NCBI GenBank assembly: GCA_963681505.1
Contig: OY811979.1
Span: 1,349,430-1,413,429, forward strand
From: Eunapius fragilis
Lineage: Eukaryota > Porifera > Demospongiae > Spongillida > Spongillidae
Direction: 5' to 3'
DNA: 64,000 nucleotides
Under the pieces are notes generated by a model. It was not told where the DNA came from and did not search any database. It saw only the letters and a list, made by a program, of their open reading frames with translations. Made by a program: the position numbers and the translations under genes. Of the stretch, positions 10,009 through 22,011 are shown one piece after another; positions within the stretch are counted from its first letter, which is position 1, and every line of letters starts with the position of its first letter.

Positions 10009-11313
10009 GGTAGTGGTAGTAGGATTGGTAGTGGGATTGGTAGTGGTAGTGGTAGTGGGAGTGGGATTGGTAGTGGGATTGGTAGTGGGATTGGTAGTGG
10101 TAGTGGGATTAGTAGTGGGATTGGTAGTGGGATTGGTAGTGGGATTGGTAGTGGTAGTGGTAGTGGGATAGGTAGTGGTAGTGGTAGAGGTAGTGGGATT
10201 GGTAGTGGGATTGGTAGTGGTAGTGGTAGTGGTAGTGGGATTGGTAGTGGGATTGGTAGTGGTGTGGGATCGGTAGTGGGATTTGTAGTGGTAGTGGTAG
10301 TGGAATTGGTAGTGGTAGTGGTAGTGGGATTGGTAGTGGTAGTGATAGTGGTAGTAGGATTGTTAGTGGGATTGGTAGTGGGATTGGTAGTGGAAATTGA
10401 AGTGGTAGAGGGATTGGTAGGGGAATTGGTAGTGGTAGTTTTAGTGGGATTGGTAGTTGTAGTGGTAGTGGGATTGGTAGTGGGATTGGTAGTGGTAGTG
10501 GTAATGGGATTGGTAGTGGGATTGGTAGTGGTAATTATAGTGGTAGTGGGATTAGTAGTGGGATTGGTAGTGGTAGTGGTATTGGTAGTGGTAGTGGGAT
10601 TGGTAGTGGGATTGGTAGTGGGATTGGTAGTGGTAGTGGGATTGGTAGTGGAAATTGTAGTCGGATTGGTAGTGGGATTGGTAGTGGGATTGGTAGTGGG
10701 ATTGGTAGTGGGATTGGGATTGGTAGTGGGATTGTTATTGGTAGTGGTAGTGGTAGTGTGATCGGCAGTGGGATTGGTAGTGGGATTGGTAGTGGGATTG
10801 GTAGTGGTAGTGGTAGTGGGATTGGTAGTGGTAGTGGTAGAGGTAGTGGGATTGGTAGTGGGATTGGTAGTGGTAGTGGTAGTGGTAGTGGTAGAGGTAG
10901 TGGGATTGGTAGTGGGATTGGTAGTGGTAGTGATAGTGGTAGTGGGATTGGTAGTGGGATTGGTAGTGGGATTAGTGGTGGGATTGGTAGTGGTAATTGT
11001 AGTGGTAGTGGGATCGGTAGTGGGATTTGTAGTGGTAGTGGTAGTGGGATTGGTAGTGGTAGTGGTAGTGGTAGTGGGATTGTTAGTGGGATTGATAGTG
11101 GGATTGGTAGTGGGATTGGTAGTGGAAATTGTAGTGGTAGTGGGATTGGTAGGGGAATTGGTAGTGGTAGTGGTAGTGGGATTGGTAGTGGTAGTGGTAG
11201 TGGGATTGGTAGTGGGATTGGTAATGGTAGTGGTAGTGGGATTGGAAGTGGTTGATGTAGTGGGATTGGCCGCGGTATTGGTAGTGGGATTGGTAGTGGG
11301 ATTGGTTGTGGTA
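10009..11313. repeat. 1.3-kb G-rich GGTAGT/GGGATT microsatellite inside satellite C
   Basis: The sequence is almost entirely GGTAGT and GGGATT-type hexamers in irregular order (GGTAGTGGGATTGGTAGT), with scattered point variants. It is strongly strand-asymmetric: the plus strand is G-rich with frequent GG and GGG runs separated by 3-4 nt, so it has G-quadruplex potential. A variant block containing GGGATTTGTAG near 10278 recurs at 11022, and neighbouring markers recur at about 720 bp, showing an internal duplication of roughly 0.72-0.74 kb. Open frames of 165-315 codons arise because the hexamer lacks stop codons. They encode Gly-Ser/Ile, Val-Gly-Leu or Pro-Leu-Ile runs, and I do not regard them as genes. 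Confidence 0.95.
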
Positions 11314-11380
11314 ATGAATGACTGCTGCAGGAGTCAAGTATGTCATACATACTGACATACTTGACTCCTGCAGGAGTCAT
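11314..11380. other. Single flipped satellite C monomer and hairpin at microsatellite edge
   Basis: Immediately after the microsatellite one monomer is in forward orientation (ATGAATGACTGCTGCAG... to TATGTCA at 11345), and then reverse-oriented monomers resume. The two form an inverted repeat with arms 11319-11345 and 11353-11379, one mismatch in 27, around the 7-nt spacer TACATAC (11346-11352). The arrangement resembles the junction at 8840-8894, including the spacer length. Confidence 0.9.
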
Positions 11381-14300
11381 GCATGGAGATACTTGACTCT
11401 TGCAGGAGTCATACATATTGACATATTTGACTCCTGCAGGAGTCATACATTGAAATACATGACTCCTGCGGGAGTCATACATTGAGATACTTGACTCCTG
11501 CAGGAGTCATTGATACTGACATACTTGACTCCTGCAGATTTCATGTATGGAGATCCTTGACTCCTGCAAGAGTCGTACATATTGACATTCTTGACTCCTG
11601 CAGGAGTCATTCATTGAAATACTTCACTTCTGTAGGAGTCATGTATTGAAATAAGTGACTCCTGCAGGAGTCATTCATCGTGACATATTTTACTCCTGCA
11701 GGAGTCATACATGGAGATTGCTCACTCCTGCAGGAGTCATATATGTTGAATTATGACTCTTGTAGTATTCAATGATACTGACATACTTGACTCCTTCAGG
11801 AGTCATACATGGAGATACTTGACTCCTGCAGGAGTCATACATAATGAAATACTTGACTCCTGCAGGAGTCATACATTGAAATAATTGACTCCTGCCGGAG
11901 TCAGACATTTTGACATACTTGACTCCTGCAGGAGTCATAATTGAATCAATTGACTCCTGCAGGAGTCATACATTGAAATACTTGAGAGACATCCTTGACT
12001 CCTGCAGGAGTCATACATACTGACATTCTTGACTACTGCAGGAGTCATGCTTGGAGATACTTGACTCCTGCAGGAGTCATACATTGAGATACTTGACTCC
12101 TGCAGGAGTCATGCATACTGACATACTTGACTCCTGCAGGAGTCATGCAAATATATAGTAGACTCCTGCAGAAGTCATACATACTGACATACATGACACC
12201 TGCAGGAGACATAATTGAAATACTTGACTCCTGCAGGAGTCATACCTTGAAATTCTTGAGTGACATACTTGACTCCTGCAGGAGTCATACATACTGACAT
12301 ACTTGACTCCTGCAGGAGTCATGCTTGGAGATACATGACTCCTGCAGGAGTCATACATTGAGACACTTGACTCCTGCAGGAGTCTTGCATACTGACATAC
12401 TTGACTCCTGCAGGAGTCATGCAAATATATCGTTGACTCCTGCAGGAGTCATACATTGAAATACTTGACTCCTGCTGGAGTCATAATTGAAATTATTGAC
12501 TCCTGCAGGTGTCATACATTGAAATTCTTGAGCGACATACTTGACTCCTGCAGGAGTCATACATACTGACATACTTGACTCCTGCAGGAGTCATGCATGG
12601 ACATACTTGACTCCTGCATGAGTCATACATTGAGATACTTGACTCCTGCAGGAGTCATACAAACTGACATACTTGACTCCTGCAGGAGTCATGCTTGGAG
12701 ATACTTGACTCCTGCAGGAGTCATGCATTGAGACACTTGACTCCTGCAGGAGTCTTGCATACTGACATACTTGACTCGTGCAGGAGTCATGCAAATATTT
12801 AGTTGACTCCTGCAGGAGTCATGCATACTGACATACTTGACTCCTGCAGGAGTCATACATAGTGAAATACTTGACTCCTGCAGGAGTCATACATTGAAAT
12901 ACTTGACTCCTTCAGGAGTCAGACATATTGACATACTTGACTCCTGCAGGAGTCATAATTGAAATACTTGACTCCTGCAGAAGTCATTCATTGAAATTCT
13001 TTTGCGACATATCTGACTCCTGCAGGTGTCATACATACTGACATACTTGACTCCTGCAGGAGTCATGCATGGAGATACTTGACTCTTGCGGGAGTCATAC
13101 ATACTGACATATTTGACTCCGGCAGGAGTCATACATTGAAATACTTGACTCCTGCGGGACTCATACATTGAGATACTTGACTCCTGCAGGAGTCATTGAT
13201 ACTGACATACTTGATTCCTGCAGGTTTCATGTATGGAGATCCTTGACTCTTGCAAGAGTCATACATATTGACATTCTTGACTCCTGCAGGAGTCATTCAT
13301 TTAAATACTTCACTCCTGCAGGAGTCATATATTGAAATACGTGACTCCTGCAGGTTTCATGTATGGAGATACTTGACTCCTGCAGGAGTCATACATATTG
13401 ACATTCTTTACTCCTGCAGGAGTCATTCATTAATATATTTGACTCCTGCAGGAGTCATGCATGGAGATTGCTCACTCCTGCAGGAGTCATACAAATTGAC
13501 ATATGACTACTGCAGGAGTCATTGATACTGACATACTTGACTCCTGCAGGAGTCATGCATGGAGATTGCTCACTCCTGCAGGAGTCATACAAATTGACAT
13601 ATGACTCCTGCAGGAGTCATTGATACTGACATACTTGACTCCTGCAGGAGTCATGCATGGAGATACTTGACTCTTGCAGGAGTCATACATATTGACATGT
13701 TTGACTCCTGCAGGAGTAATACATTGAAATACATGACTCCTGCGGGAGTCATACATTGAGATACTTGACTCCTGCAGGAGTCATTGATACTGACATACTT
13801 GACTCCTGCAGATTTCATGTATGGAGATCCTTGACTCCTGCAAGAGTCATACATATTGACATTCTTGACTCCTGCAGGAGTCATTCATTGAACTACTTCA
13901 CTCCTGTAGCAGTCATGTATTGATATAAGTGACTCTTGCAGGAGTCATTCATAGTGACATATTTTACTCCTGCAGGAGTCATGCTTGGAGATACTTGACT
14001 CCTGCAGAAGTCATACATTGAGATGCAGGAGTCTTGCATAATGACTTACTTGACTCCTGCAGGAGTCATGCAAATATATAGTTGACTCCTGCGGGAGTTA
14101 TACATACTGACATACTTGACTCCTGCAGGAGTCATACATATTGACATATTTGACTCCTGCAAGAGTCATACATTGAAGTACATGACTCCTGCGGGAGTCA
14201 TACATTGAGATACTTGACTCCTGCAGGAGTCATTGATACTGACACACTTGACTCCTGCAGATTTCATGTATGGAGATTCTTGACTCCTGCAAGAGTCATA

Positions 14301-17300
14301 CGTATTGACATTCTTGACTCCTGCAGGAGTCATTCATTGAAATACTTCACTCCTGTAGGAGTCATGTATTGAAATAAGTGACTCCTGCAGGAGTCATTCA
14401 TAGTGACATATTTTACTCCTGCAGGAGTCATACATGGAGATTGCTCACTCCTGCAGGAGTCATATATGTTGAATTATGACTCTTGTAGTATTCATTGATA
14501 CTGACATACTTGACTCCTTCAGGAGTCATACATGGAGATACTTGACTCCTGCAGGAGTCATACATAATGACATACTTGACTCCTGCAGGAGTCATGCTTG
14601 GAGATACTTGACTCCTGCAGGAGTCATGCATTGAGACACTTGACTCCTGCAGGAGTCTTGCATACTGACATACTTGACTCCTGCAGGAGTCATGCAAATA
14701 TATCGTTGACTCCTGAAGGAGTCATACATTGAAATACTTGACTCCTGCTGGAGTCATAATTGAAATAATTGACTCCTGCAGGTGTCATACATTGAAATTC
14801 TTGAGCGACATACTTGACTCCTGCAGGAGTCATACATACTGACATACTTGACTCCTGCAGGAGTCATGCATGGACATACTTGACTCCTGCATGAGTCATA
14901 CATTGAGATACTTGACTCCTGCAGGTGTCATACATACTGACATACTTGACTCCTGCAGGAGTCATGCTTGGAGATACTTGACTCCTGCAGGAGTCATGCA
15001 TTGAGACACTTGACTCCTGCAGGAGTCTTGCATACTGACATACTTGACTCGTGCAGGAGTCATGCAAATGTATAGTTGACTCCTGCAGGAGTCATACATA
15101 CTGACATACTTGACTCCTGCAGGAGTCATACATAGTGAAATACTTGACTCCTGCAGGAGTCATACATTGAAATACTTGACTCCTGCAGGAGTCAGACATA
15201 TTGACATACTTGACTCCTGCAGGAGTCATAATTGAAATACTTGACTCCTGCAGGAGTCATTCATTGAAATTCTTGTGCGACATATCTGACTCCTGCAGGA
15301 GTCATACATACTGACATACTTGACTCCTGCAGGAGTCATGCATGGAGATACTTGACTCTTGCGGGAGTCATACATACTGACATATTTGACTCCGGCAGGA
15401 GTCATACATTGAAATACTTGACTCCTGCGGGACTCATACATTGAGATACTTGACTCCTGCAGGAGTCATTGATACTGACATACTTGACTCCTGCAGGTTT
15501 CATGTATGGAGATCCTTGACTCTTGCAAGAGTCATACATATTGACATTCTTGACTCCTGCAGGAGTCATTCATTTAAATACTTCACTCCTGCAGGAGTCA
15601 TATATTGAAATACGTGACACCTGCAGGTTTCATGTATGGAGATACTTGACTCCTGCAGGAGTCATACATATTGACATACTTTACTCCTACAGGAGTCATA
15701 CATTAATATATTTGACTCCTGCAGGAGTCATGCATACTGACAAACTTGACTCTTATAGGATTCATACATTGAAATACTTGACTCCTGCATGAGTCATTCA
15801 TTGTGACATATTTGACTCCTTCAGCAGTTATCCAATCTGACATACTTGACTCCTGCAGGAGTCATGCAAATATATAGTTGACTCCTGCAGGAGTCATACA
15901 TACTGACATATTTGACTCCTGCAGGATTCATACATTCTAACATACTTGACTCCTGCAGGAGACATACACATGAGATTGCGCACTCCTGCAGGAGTCATAC
16001 AAATTGACATATGACTACTGCAGGAGTCATTGATACTGACATACTTGACTCCTGCAGGAGTCATGCATGGAGATTGCTCACTCCTGCAGGAGTCATACAA
16101 ATTGACATATGACTCCTGCAGGAGTCATTGATACTGACATACTTGACTCCTGCAGGAGTCATGCATGGAGATACTTGACTCTTGCAGGAGTCATACATAT
16201 TGACATATTCGACTCCTGCAGGAGTAATACATTGAAATACATGACTCCTGCGGGAGTCATACATTGAGATACTTGACTCCTGCAGGAGTCATTGATACTG
16301 ACATACTTGACTCCTGCAGATTTCATGTATGGAAATCGTTGACTCCTGCAAGAGTCATACATATTGACATTCTTGACTCCTGCAGGAGTCATTCATTGAA
16401 ATACTTCACTCCTGTAGCAGTCATGTATTGATATAAGTGACTCTTGCAGGAGTCATTCATAGTGACATATTTTACTCCTGCAGGAGTCATGCTTGGAGAT
16501 ACTTGACTCCTGCAGAAGTCATTCATTGAGACACTTGACTCCTGCAGGAGTCTTGCATACTGACATACTTGACTCCTGCAGGAGTCATGCAAATATATAG
16601 TTGACTCCTGCAGGAGTCATACATACTGACATACTTGACTCCTGCAGGAGTCATACATATTGACATATTTGACTCCTGCAGGAGTCATACATTGAAGTAC
16701 ATGACTCCTGCGGGAGTCATACATTGAGATACTTGACTCCTGCAGGAGTCATTGAGACTGACATACTTGACTCCTGCAGATTTCATGTATGGAGATTCTT
16801 CACTCCTGCAAGAGTCATACATATTGACATTCTTGACTCCTGCAGGAGTCATTCATTGAAATACTTCACTCCTGTAGGAGTCATGTATTGAAATAAGTGA
16901 CTCCTGCAGGAGTCATTCATAGTGACATATTTTACTCCTGCAGGAGTCATACATGGAGATTGCTCACTCCTGCAGGAGTCATATATGTTGAATTATGACT
17001 CTTGCAGTATTCATTGATACTGACATACTTGACTCCTTCAGGAGTCATACATGGAGATACTTGACTCCTGCAGGAGTCATACATAATGAAATACTTGACT
17101 CCTGCAGGAGTCATACATTGAAATACTTGACTCCTGCCGGAGTCAGACATTTTGACATACTTGACTCCTGCAGGAGTCATAATTGAATATATTGACTCCT
17201 GCGGGAGTCATACATTGAAATACTTGAGAGACATCCTTGACTCCTGCAGGAGTCATACATACTGACATTCTTGACTACTGCAGGAGTCATGCTTGGAGAT

Positions 17301-20300
17301 ACTTGACTCCTGCAGGAGTCATACATTGAGATACTTGACTCCTGCAGGAGTCTTGCATACTGACATACTTGACTCCTGCAGGAGTCATGCAAATATGTAG
17401 TTGACTCCTGCAGAAGTCATACATACTGACATACTTGACTCCTGCAGGAGTCATACATATTGAAATACTTGACTCCTGCAGGAGTCATACATTGAAATAC
17501 TTGACTCCTGCAGGAGTCAGACATATTGACATACTTGACTCCTGCAGGAGTCATAATTGAAATACTTGACTCCTGCAGGAGTCATTCATTGAAATTCTTG
17601 TGCGACATATCTGACTCCTGCAGGAGTCATACATACTGACATACTTGACTCCTGCAGGAGTCATGCATGGAGATACTTGACTCTTGCGGGAGTCATACAT
17701 ACTGACATATTTGACTCCGGCAGGAGTCATACATTGAAATACTTGACTCCTGCGGGACTCATACATTGAGATACTTGACTCCTGCAGGAGTCATTGATAC
17801 TGACATACTTGACTCCTGCAGGTTTCATGTATGGAGATCCTTGACTCTTGCAAGAGTCATACATATTGACATTCTTGACTCCTGCAGGAGTCATTCATTT
17901 AAGTACTTCACTCCTGCAGGAGTCATATATTGAAATACGTGACTCCTGCAGGAGTCAGACATACTGACATACTTGACACCTGCAGGAGTCATAATTGAAA
18001 TACTTGACTCCTGCGGGAGTCATACATTGAAATTCTTGAGTGACATACTTGACTCCTGCAGGAGTCATACATATTGACATACTTGACTCCTGCAGGAGTC
18101 ATGCTTGGAGATACTTGACTCCTGCAGGAGTCATACATTGAGACACTTGACTCCTGCAGGAGTCTTGCATACTGACATACTTGACTCCTGCAGGAGTCAT
18201 GCAAATATATAGTTGACTCCTGCAGGAGTCATACATTGAAATACTTGACTCCTTCTGGAGTAATAATTGAAATAATTGACTCCTGCAGGTGTCATACATT
18301 GAAATTCTTGAGCGACATACTTGACTCCTGCAGGAGTCATACATACTGACATACTTGACTCCTGCAGGAGTCATGCATGGACATACTTGACTCCTGCATG
18401 AGTCATACATTGAGATACTTGACTCCTGCAGGAGTCATGCAAATATATAGTTGACTCCTGCAGAAGTCATACATACTAACATACTTGACTCCTGCAGGAG
18501 TCATACATATTGAAATACTTGACTCCTGCAGGAGTCATTCATTGAAATACTTGACTCCTGCAGGAGTCAGACATACTGACATACTTGACACCTGCAGGAG
18601 TCATAATTGAAATACTTGACTCCTGCAGGAGTCATACATTGAAATTCTTGAGTGACATACTTGACTCCTGCAGGAGTCATACATACTGACATACTTGACT
18701 CCTGCAGGAGTCATGCTTGGAGATACTTGACTCCTGCAGGAGTCATACATTGAGACACTTGACTCCTGTAGGTGTCTTGCATACTGACATACTTGACTCC
18801 TGCAGGAGTCATGCAAATATATAGTTGACTCCTGCAGGAGTCATACATTGAAATACTTGACTCCTGCTGGAGTCATAATTGAAATAATTGACTCCTGCAG
18901 GTGTCATACATTGAAATTCTTGAGCGACATACTTGACTCCTGCAGGAGTCATGCTTGGAGATACTTGACTTCTGCAGGAGTCATGCATTGAGACACTTGA
19001 CTCCTGCAGGTGTCTTGCATACTGACATACTTGACTCGTGCAGGAGTCATGCAAATATATAGTTGACTCCTGCAGGAGTCATACATACTGACATACTTGA
19101 CTCCTGCAGGAGTCATACATAGTGAAATACTTGACTCCTGCAGGAGTCATACATTGAAATACTTGACTCCTGCAGGAGTCAGACATATTGACATACTTGA
19201 CTCCTGCAGGAGTCATAATTGAAATACTTGACTCCTGCAGGAGTCATTCATTGAAATTCTTGTGCGACATATCTGACTCCTGCAGGAGTCATACATACTG
19301 ACATACTTGACTCCTGCAGGAGTCATGCATGGAGATACTTGACTCTTGCGGGAGTCATACATACTGACATATTTGACTCCGGCAGGAGTCATACATTGAA
19401 ATACTTGACTCCTGCGGGACTCATACATTGAGATACTTGACTCCTGCAGGAGTCATTGATACTGACATACTTGACTCCTGCAGGTTTCATGTATGGAGAT
19501 CCTTGACTCTTGCAAGAGTCATACATATTGACATTCTTGACTCCTGCAGGAGTCATTCATTTAAGTACTTCACTCCTGCAGGAGTCATATATTGAAATAC
19601 GTGACTCCTGCAGGAGTTTTTCATAGTGACATATATTACTCCTGCAGGAGTCATACATGGAGATTGCTCACTCCTGCAGGAGTCATACAAATTTTCATAT
19701 GACTCCTGTTGTAGTCATTGATACTAACATACTTGACTCCTTCAGGAGTCATACATGGAGATACTTGACTCCTGCAGGAGTCATACATATTGACATACTT
19801 TACTCCTTCAGGAGTCATTCATTAATATATTTGACTCCTGCAGGAGTCATGCATACTGACAAACTTGACTCTTATAGGATTCATACATTGAAATACTTGA
19901 CTCCTGCATGAGTCATTCATTGTGACATATTTGACTCCTTCAGCAGTTATCCAATCTGACATACTTGACTCCTGCAGAAGTCATGCAAATATATAGTTGA
20001 CTCCTGCAGGAGTCATACATACTGACATACTTGACTCCTGCAGGATTCATACATTCTAACATACTTGACTCCTGCAGGAGACATACATGGAGATTGCGCA
20101 CTCCTGCAGGAGTCATACAAATTGACATATGACTACTGCAGGAGTCATTGATACTGACATACTTGAGTCCTGCAGGAGTCATGCATGGAGATACTTGACT
20201 CTTGCACGAGTCATACATATTGACATATTTGACTCCTGCAGGAGTCATACATTGAAGTACTTGACTCCTGCGGGAGTCATACATTGAGGTACTTGACTCC

Positions 20301-21290
20301 TGATACTGACATACATGACTCCTGCAGGTTTCATGTATGGAGATCCTTGACTCCTGCAAGAGTCATACATATTGTCATTCTTGACTCCTGCAGGAGTCAT
20401 TCATAGTGACATATTATACTCCTGCAGGAGTCATACATGGAGATTGCTCACTTCTGCAGGAGTCATATATATTGAATTATGACTCTTGTAGTAGTCATTG
20501 ATACTGACATACTTGACTCCTTCAGGAGTCATACTTGGAGATACTTGACTCCTGCAGGAGTCATACATATTGACATACTTTACTCCTGCAGGAGTCATAC
20601 ATTAATATATTTGACTCCTGCAGGAGTCATGCATACTGACAAACTTGACTCTTATAGGATTCATACATTGAAATACTTGACTCCTGCATGAGTCATTCAT
20701 TGTGACATATTTGACTCCTTCAGCAGTCATCCAATCTGACATACTTGACTCCTGCAGGAGTCATATGCATGCAAATATATAGTTGACTCCTTCTGGAGTA
20801 ATAATTGAAATAATTGACTCCTGCAGGTGTCATACATTGAAATTCTTGAGCGACATACTTGGAGATACTTGACTCCTGCAGGAGTCATACATATTGTAAT
20901 ACTTGACTGCTGCAGGAGTCATACATTGAAATACTTGACTCCTGCAGGAGTCAGACATGTTGACATATTTGACTCCTGCAGGAGTCATCATTGAAATACT
21001 TGACTCCTGCAGGAGTCATACATTGAAACTCTTGAGTGACATACTTGGCTCCTGCAGGAGTCATACATACTGACATACTTGACTCCTGCAGGAGTCATGA
21101 ATGGAGATACTTGACTCCTGCAGGAGTCATACATTGAGATACTTGACTCCTGCAGGAATCTTGCATACTGACCTACATGACTCCTGTAGGAGTCATGCAA
21201 ATGTACAGTTGACTTATGCAGGAGTCATACATACTGGCATACCTGACTCCTGCAGGAGTCATGCATGGAGATAAATGACTCCTGGAGGAG
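11353..21290 (-). repeat. Satellite C, main reverse-oriented block
   Basis: About 9.9 kb of 32-34-bp reverse-oriented monomers with the GACTCCTGCAGGAGTC core. Most cores are intact. Recurrent variants include CTCCTGCGGGAGTC, CTCCGGCAGGAGTC, CTCCTGCAGGTTTCATG and CTCTTGCAGGAGTC. Linker types occur in a repeated order, showing higher-order organisation. The right end decays as ATGACTCCTGGAGGAGACTG near 21277-21290 before satellite D begins. There are no genes in this block. Confidence 0.95.
12953..19428 (-). repeat. Higher-order repeat units within satellite C
   Basis: One distinctive run of variant monomers, including a TTGTGCGACATATCTGACTC segment (TTTTGCGAC in the first copy) and a CTTGCGGGAGTC variant, occurs at 12953-13168, 15226-15441, 17551-17766 and 19213-19428. 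The offsets are 2273, 2325 and 1662 bp. Another marker at 12591-12794 recurs at 14864-15067, again 2273 bp apart, and a third at 13553 recurs at 16061 (2508 bp). The array therefore grew by duplication of blocks of dozens of monomers, with later deletions or insertions. Confidence 0.85.
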
Positions 21291-21298
21291 ACTGCTCA

Positions 21299-21466
21299 CA
21301 ATTGCTCCCGCGGGAGCGATTCGGAGCAATTCATTTGGACCAATTGCTCCTAATTGCTCCCGCGGGAGCAATTCGGAACAATTCGTTTGGACCAATTGCT
21401 CCCAATCGCTCCTGCTGGAGCAATTCGGCGAAACTGGCTAGGAACAATTGCTCCCACAGGAGCAAT
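21299..21466. repeat. Satellite D, palindromic subregion (ATTGCTCCCGCGGGAGCAAT)
   Basis: Four units spaced by about 40-55 bp carry a 20-bp palindrome or near-palindrome: ATTGCTCCCGCGGGAGCGAT at 21301-21320, ATTGCTCCCGCGGGAGCAAT at 21353-21372, a CTCCTGCTGGAG variant around 21405-21424, and a CTCCCACAGGAG variant at about 21447-21466. They are separated by TCGGAGCAATTCATTTGGACCA-like linkers. The central CTCC-NN(NN)-GGAG logic matches the core of satellite C. Confidence 0.9.
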
Positions 21467-22011
21467 TCGGCGCGCTGTGACGGATTGTTGCATTTCCGCG
21501 GAATCAATCTGCAACAAATCGGCACAATTCGGCGCACTGCGAACGATTGCTGCACCTTCACGAGTTCAACCTGTAACAATTCAGCGCAACTCGGCGCGCT
21601 GCGTCTGATTGGTGCACTTTTGCGGGATCAATCTGCAACAATTCCGCACAATTCGGCGCGCTGCGACGGATTGCAGCTAGCACTATCGCCGGACAAATCT
21701 GCAACAATTCGGTGCATTTCGGCGCGGATGGACGGTTTGGTGCCCTTCCGCTGGACCAATCAGTAACAATTCGGCGCAATTCGGCGCGCTGTGACGGATT
21801 GCAGCACTTTCGCGGGATCAATCTGCAACAATTCGGCGCAATTGGCGCGCTGACGGATTGCAGAACTTTCGCGAGATCAATCTGCAACAATTCGGCACAA
21901 TTCGGCGATCTGCGACGGATTGCTGCACTTTCACCGGTTCAATCTGCAACAATTCGGGGCCATTCGGCGCGCTGAGACCGATTGCTTCACTATGGCGGGA
22001 TAAATCTGCAA
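21467..22011. repeat. Satellite D, ~62-bp GC-rich units
   Basis: About nine units with a period near 62 bp start at CGGCGCGCTG or its variants (near 21468, 21531, 21593, 21654, 21720, 21782, 21845, 21903 and 21966). They continue GACGGATTGCAGCACTTTCG, then CGGGATCAATCTGCAACAATT. The copies are diverged and vary in length. ORFs of 70-163 codons run through them on both strands with no recognisable domain. They are repeat translations and I leave them out as genes. The array ends at AATCTGCAA, directly against satellite E. Confidence 0.9.

Noticed and set aside
10009..11313. Interstitial telomere repeat
   Set aside because: The hexamers are GGTAGT and GGGATT in irregular order and not TTAGGG, TTAGG or another known telomeric unit.
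9973..11482. Long ORFs on both strands (262, 315, 195 and 165 codons) resembling Gly-Ser or Pro-Leu-Ile proteins
   Set aside because: They are stop-free translations of a GGTAGT/GGGATT hexamer array, open in several frames on both strands at once, with no domain or flanking gene structure.
5111..21290. CRISPR-like array (short palindromic repeats at regular spacing)
   Set aside because: The intervals between palindromes are themselves a few recurring, related sequences and not unique spacers. The array reverses orientation, shows higher-order duplication, has no leader or cas genes, and lies in eukaryotic satellite DNA.
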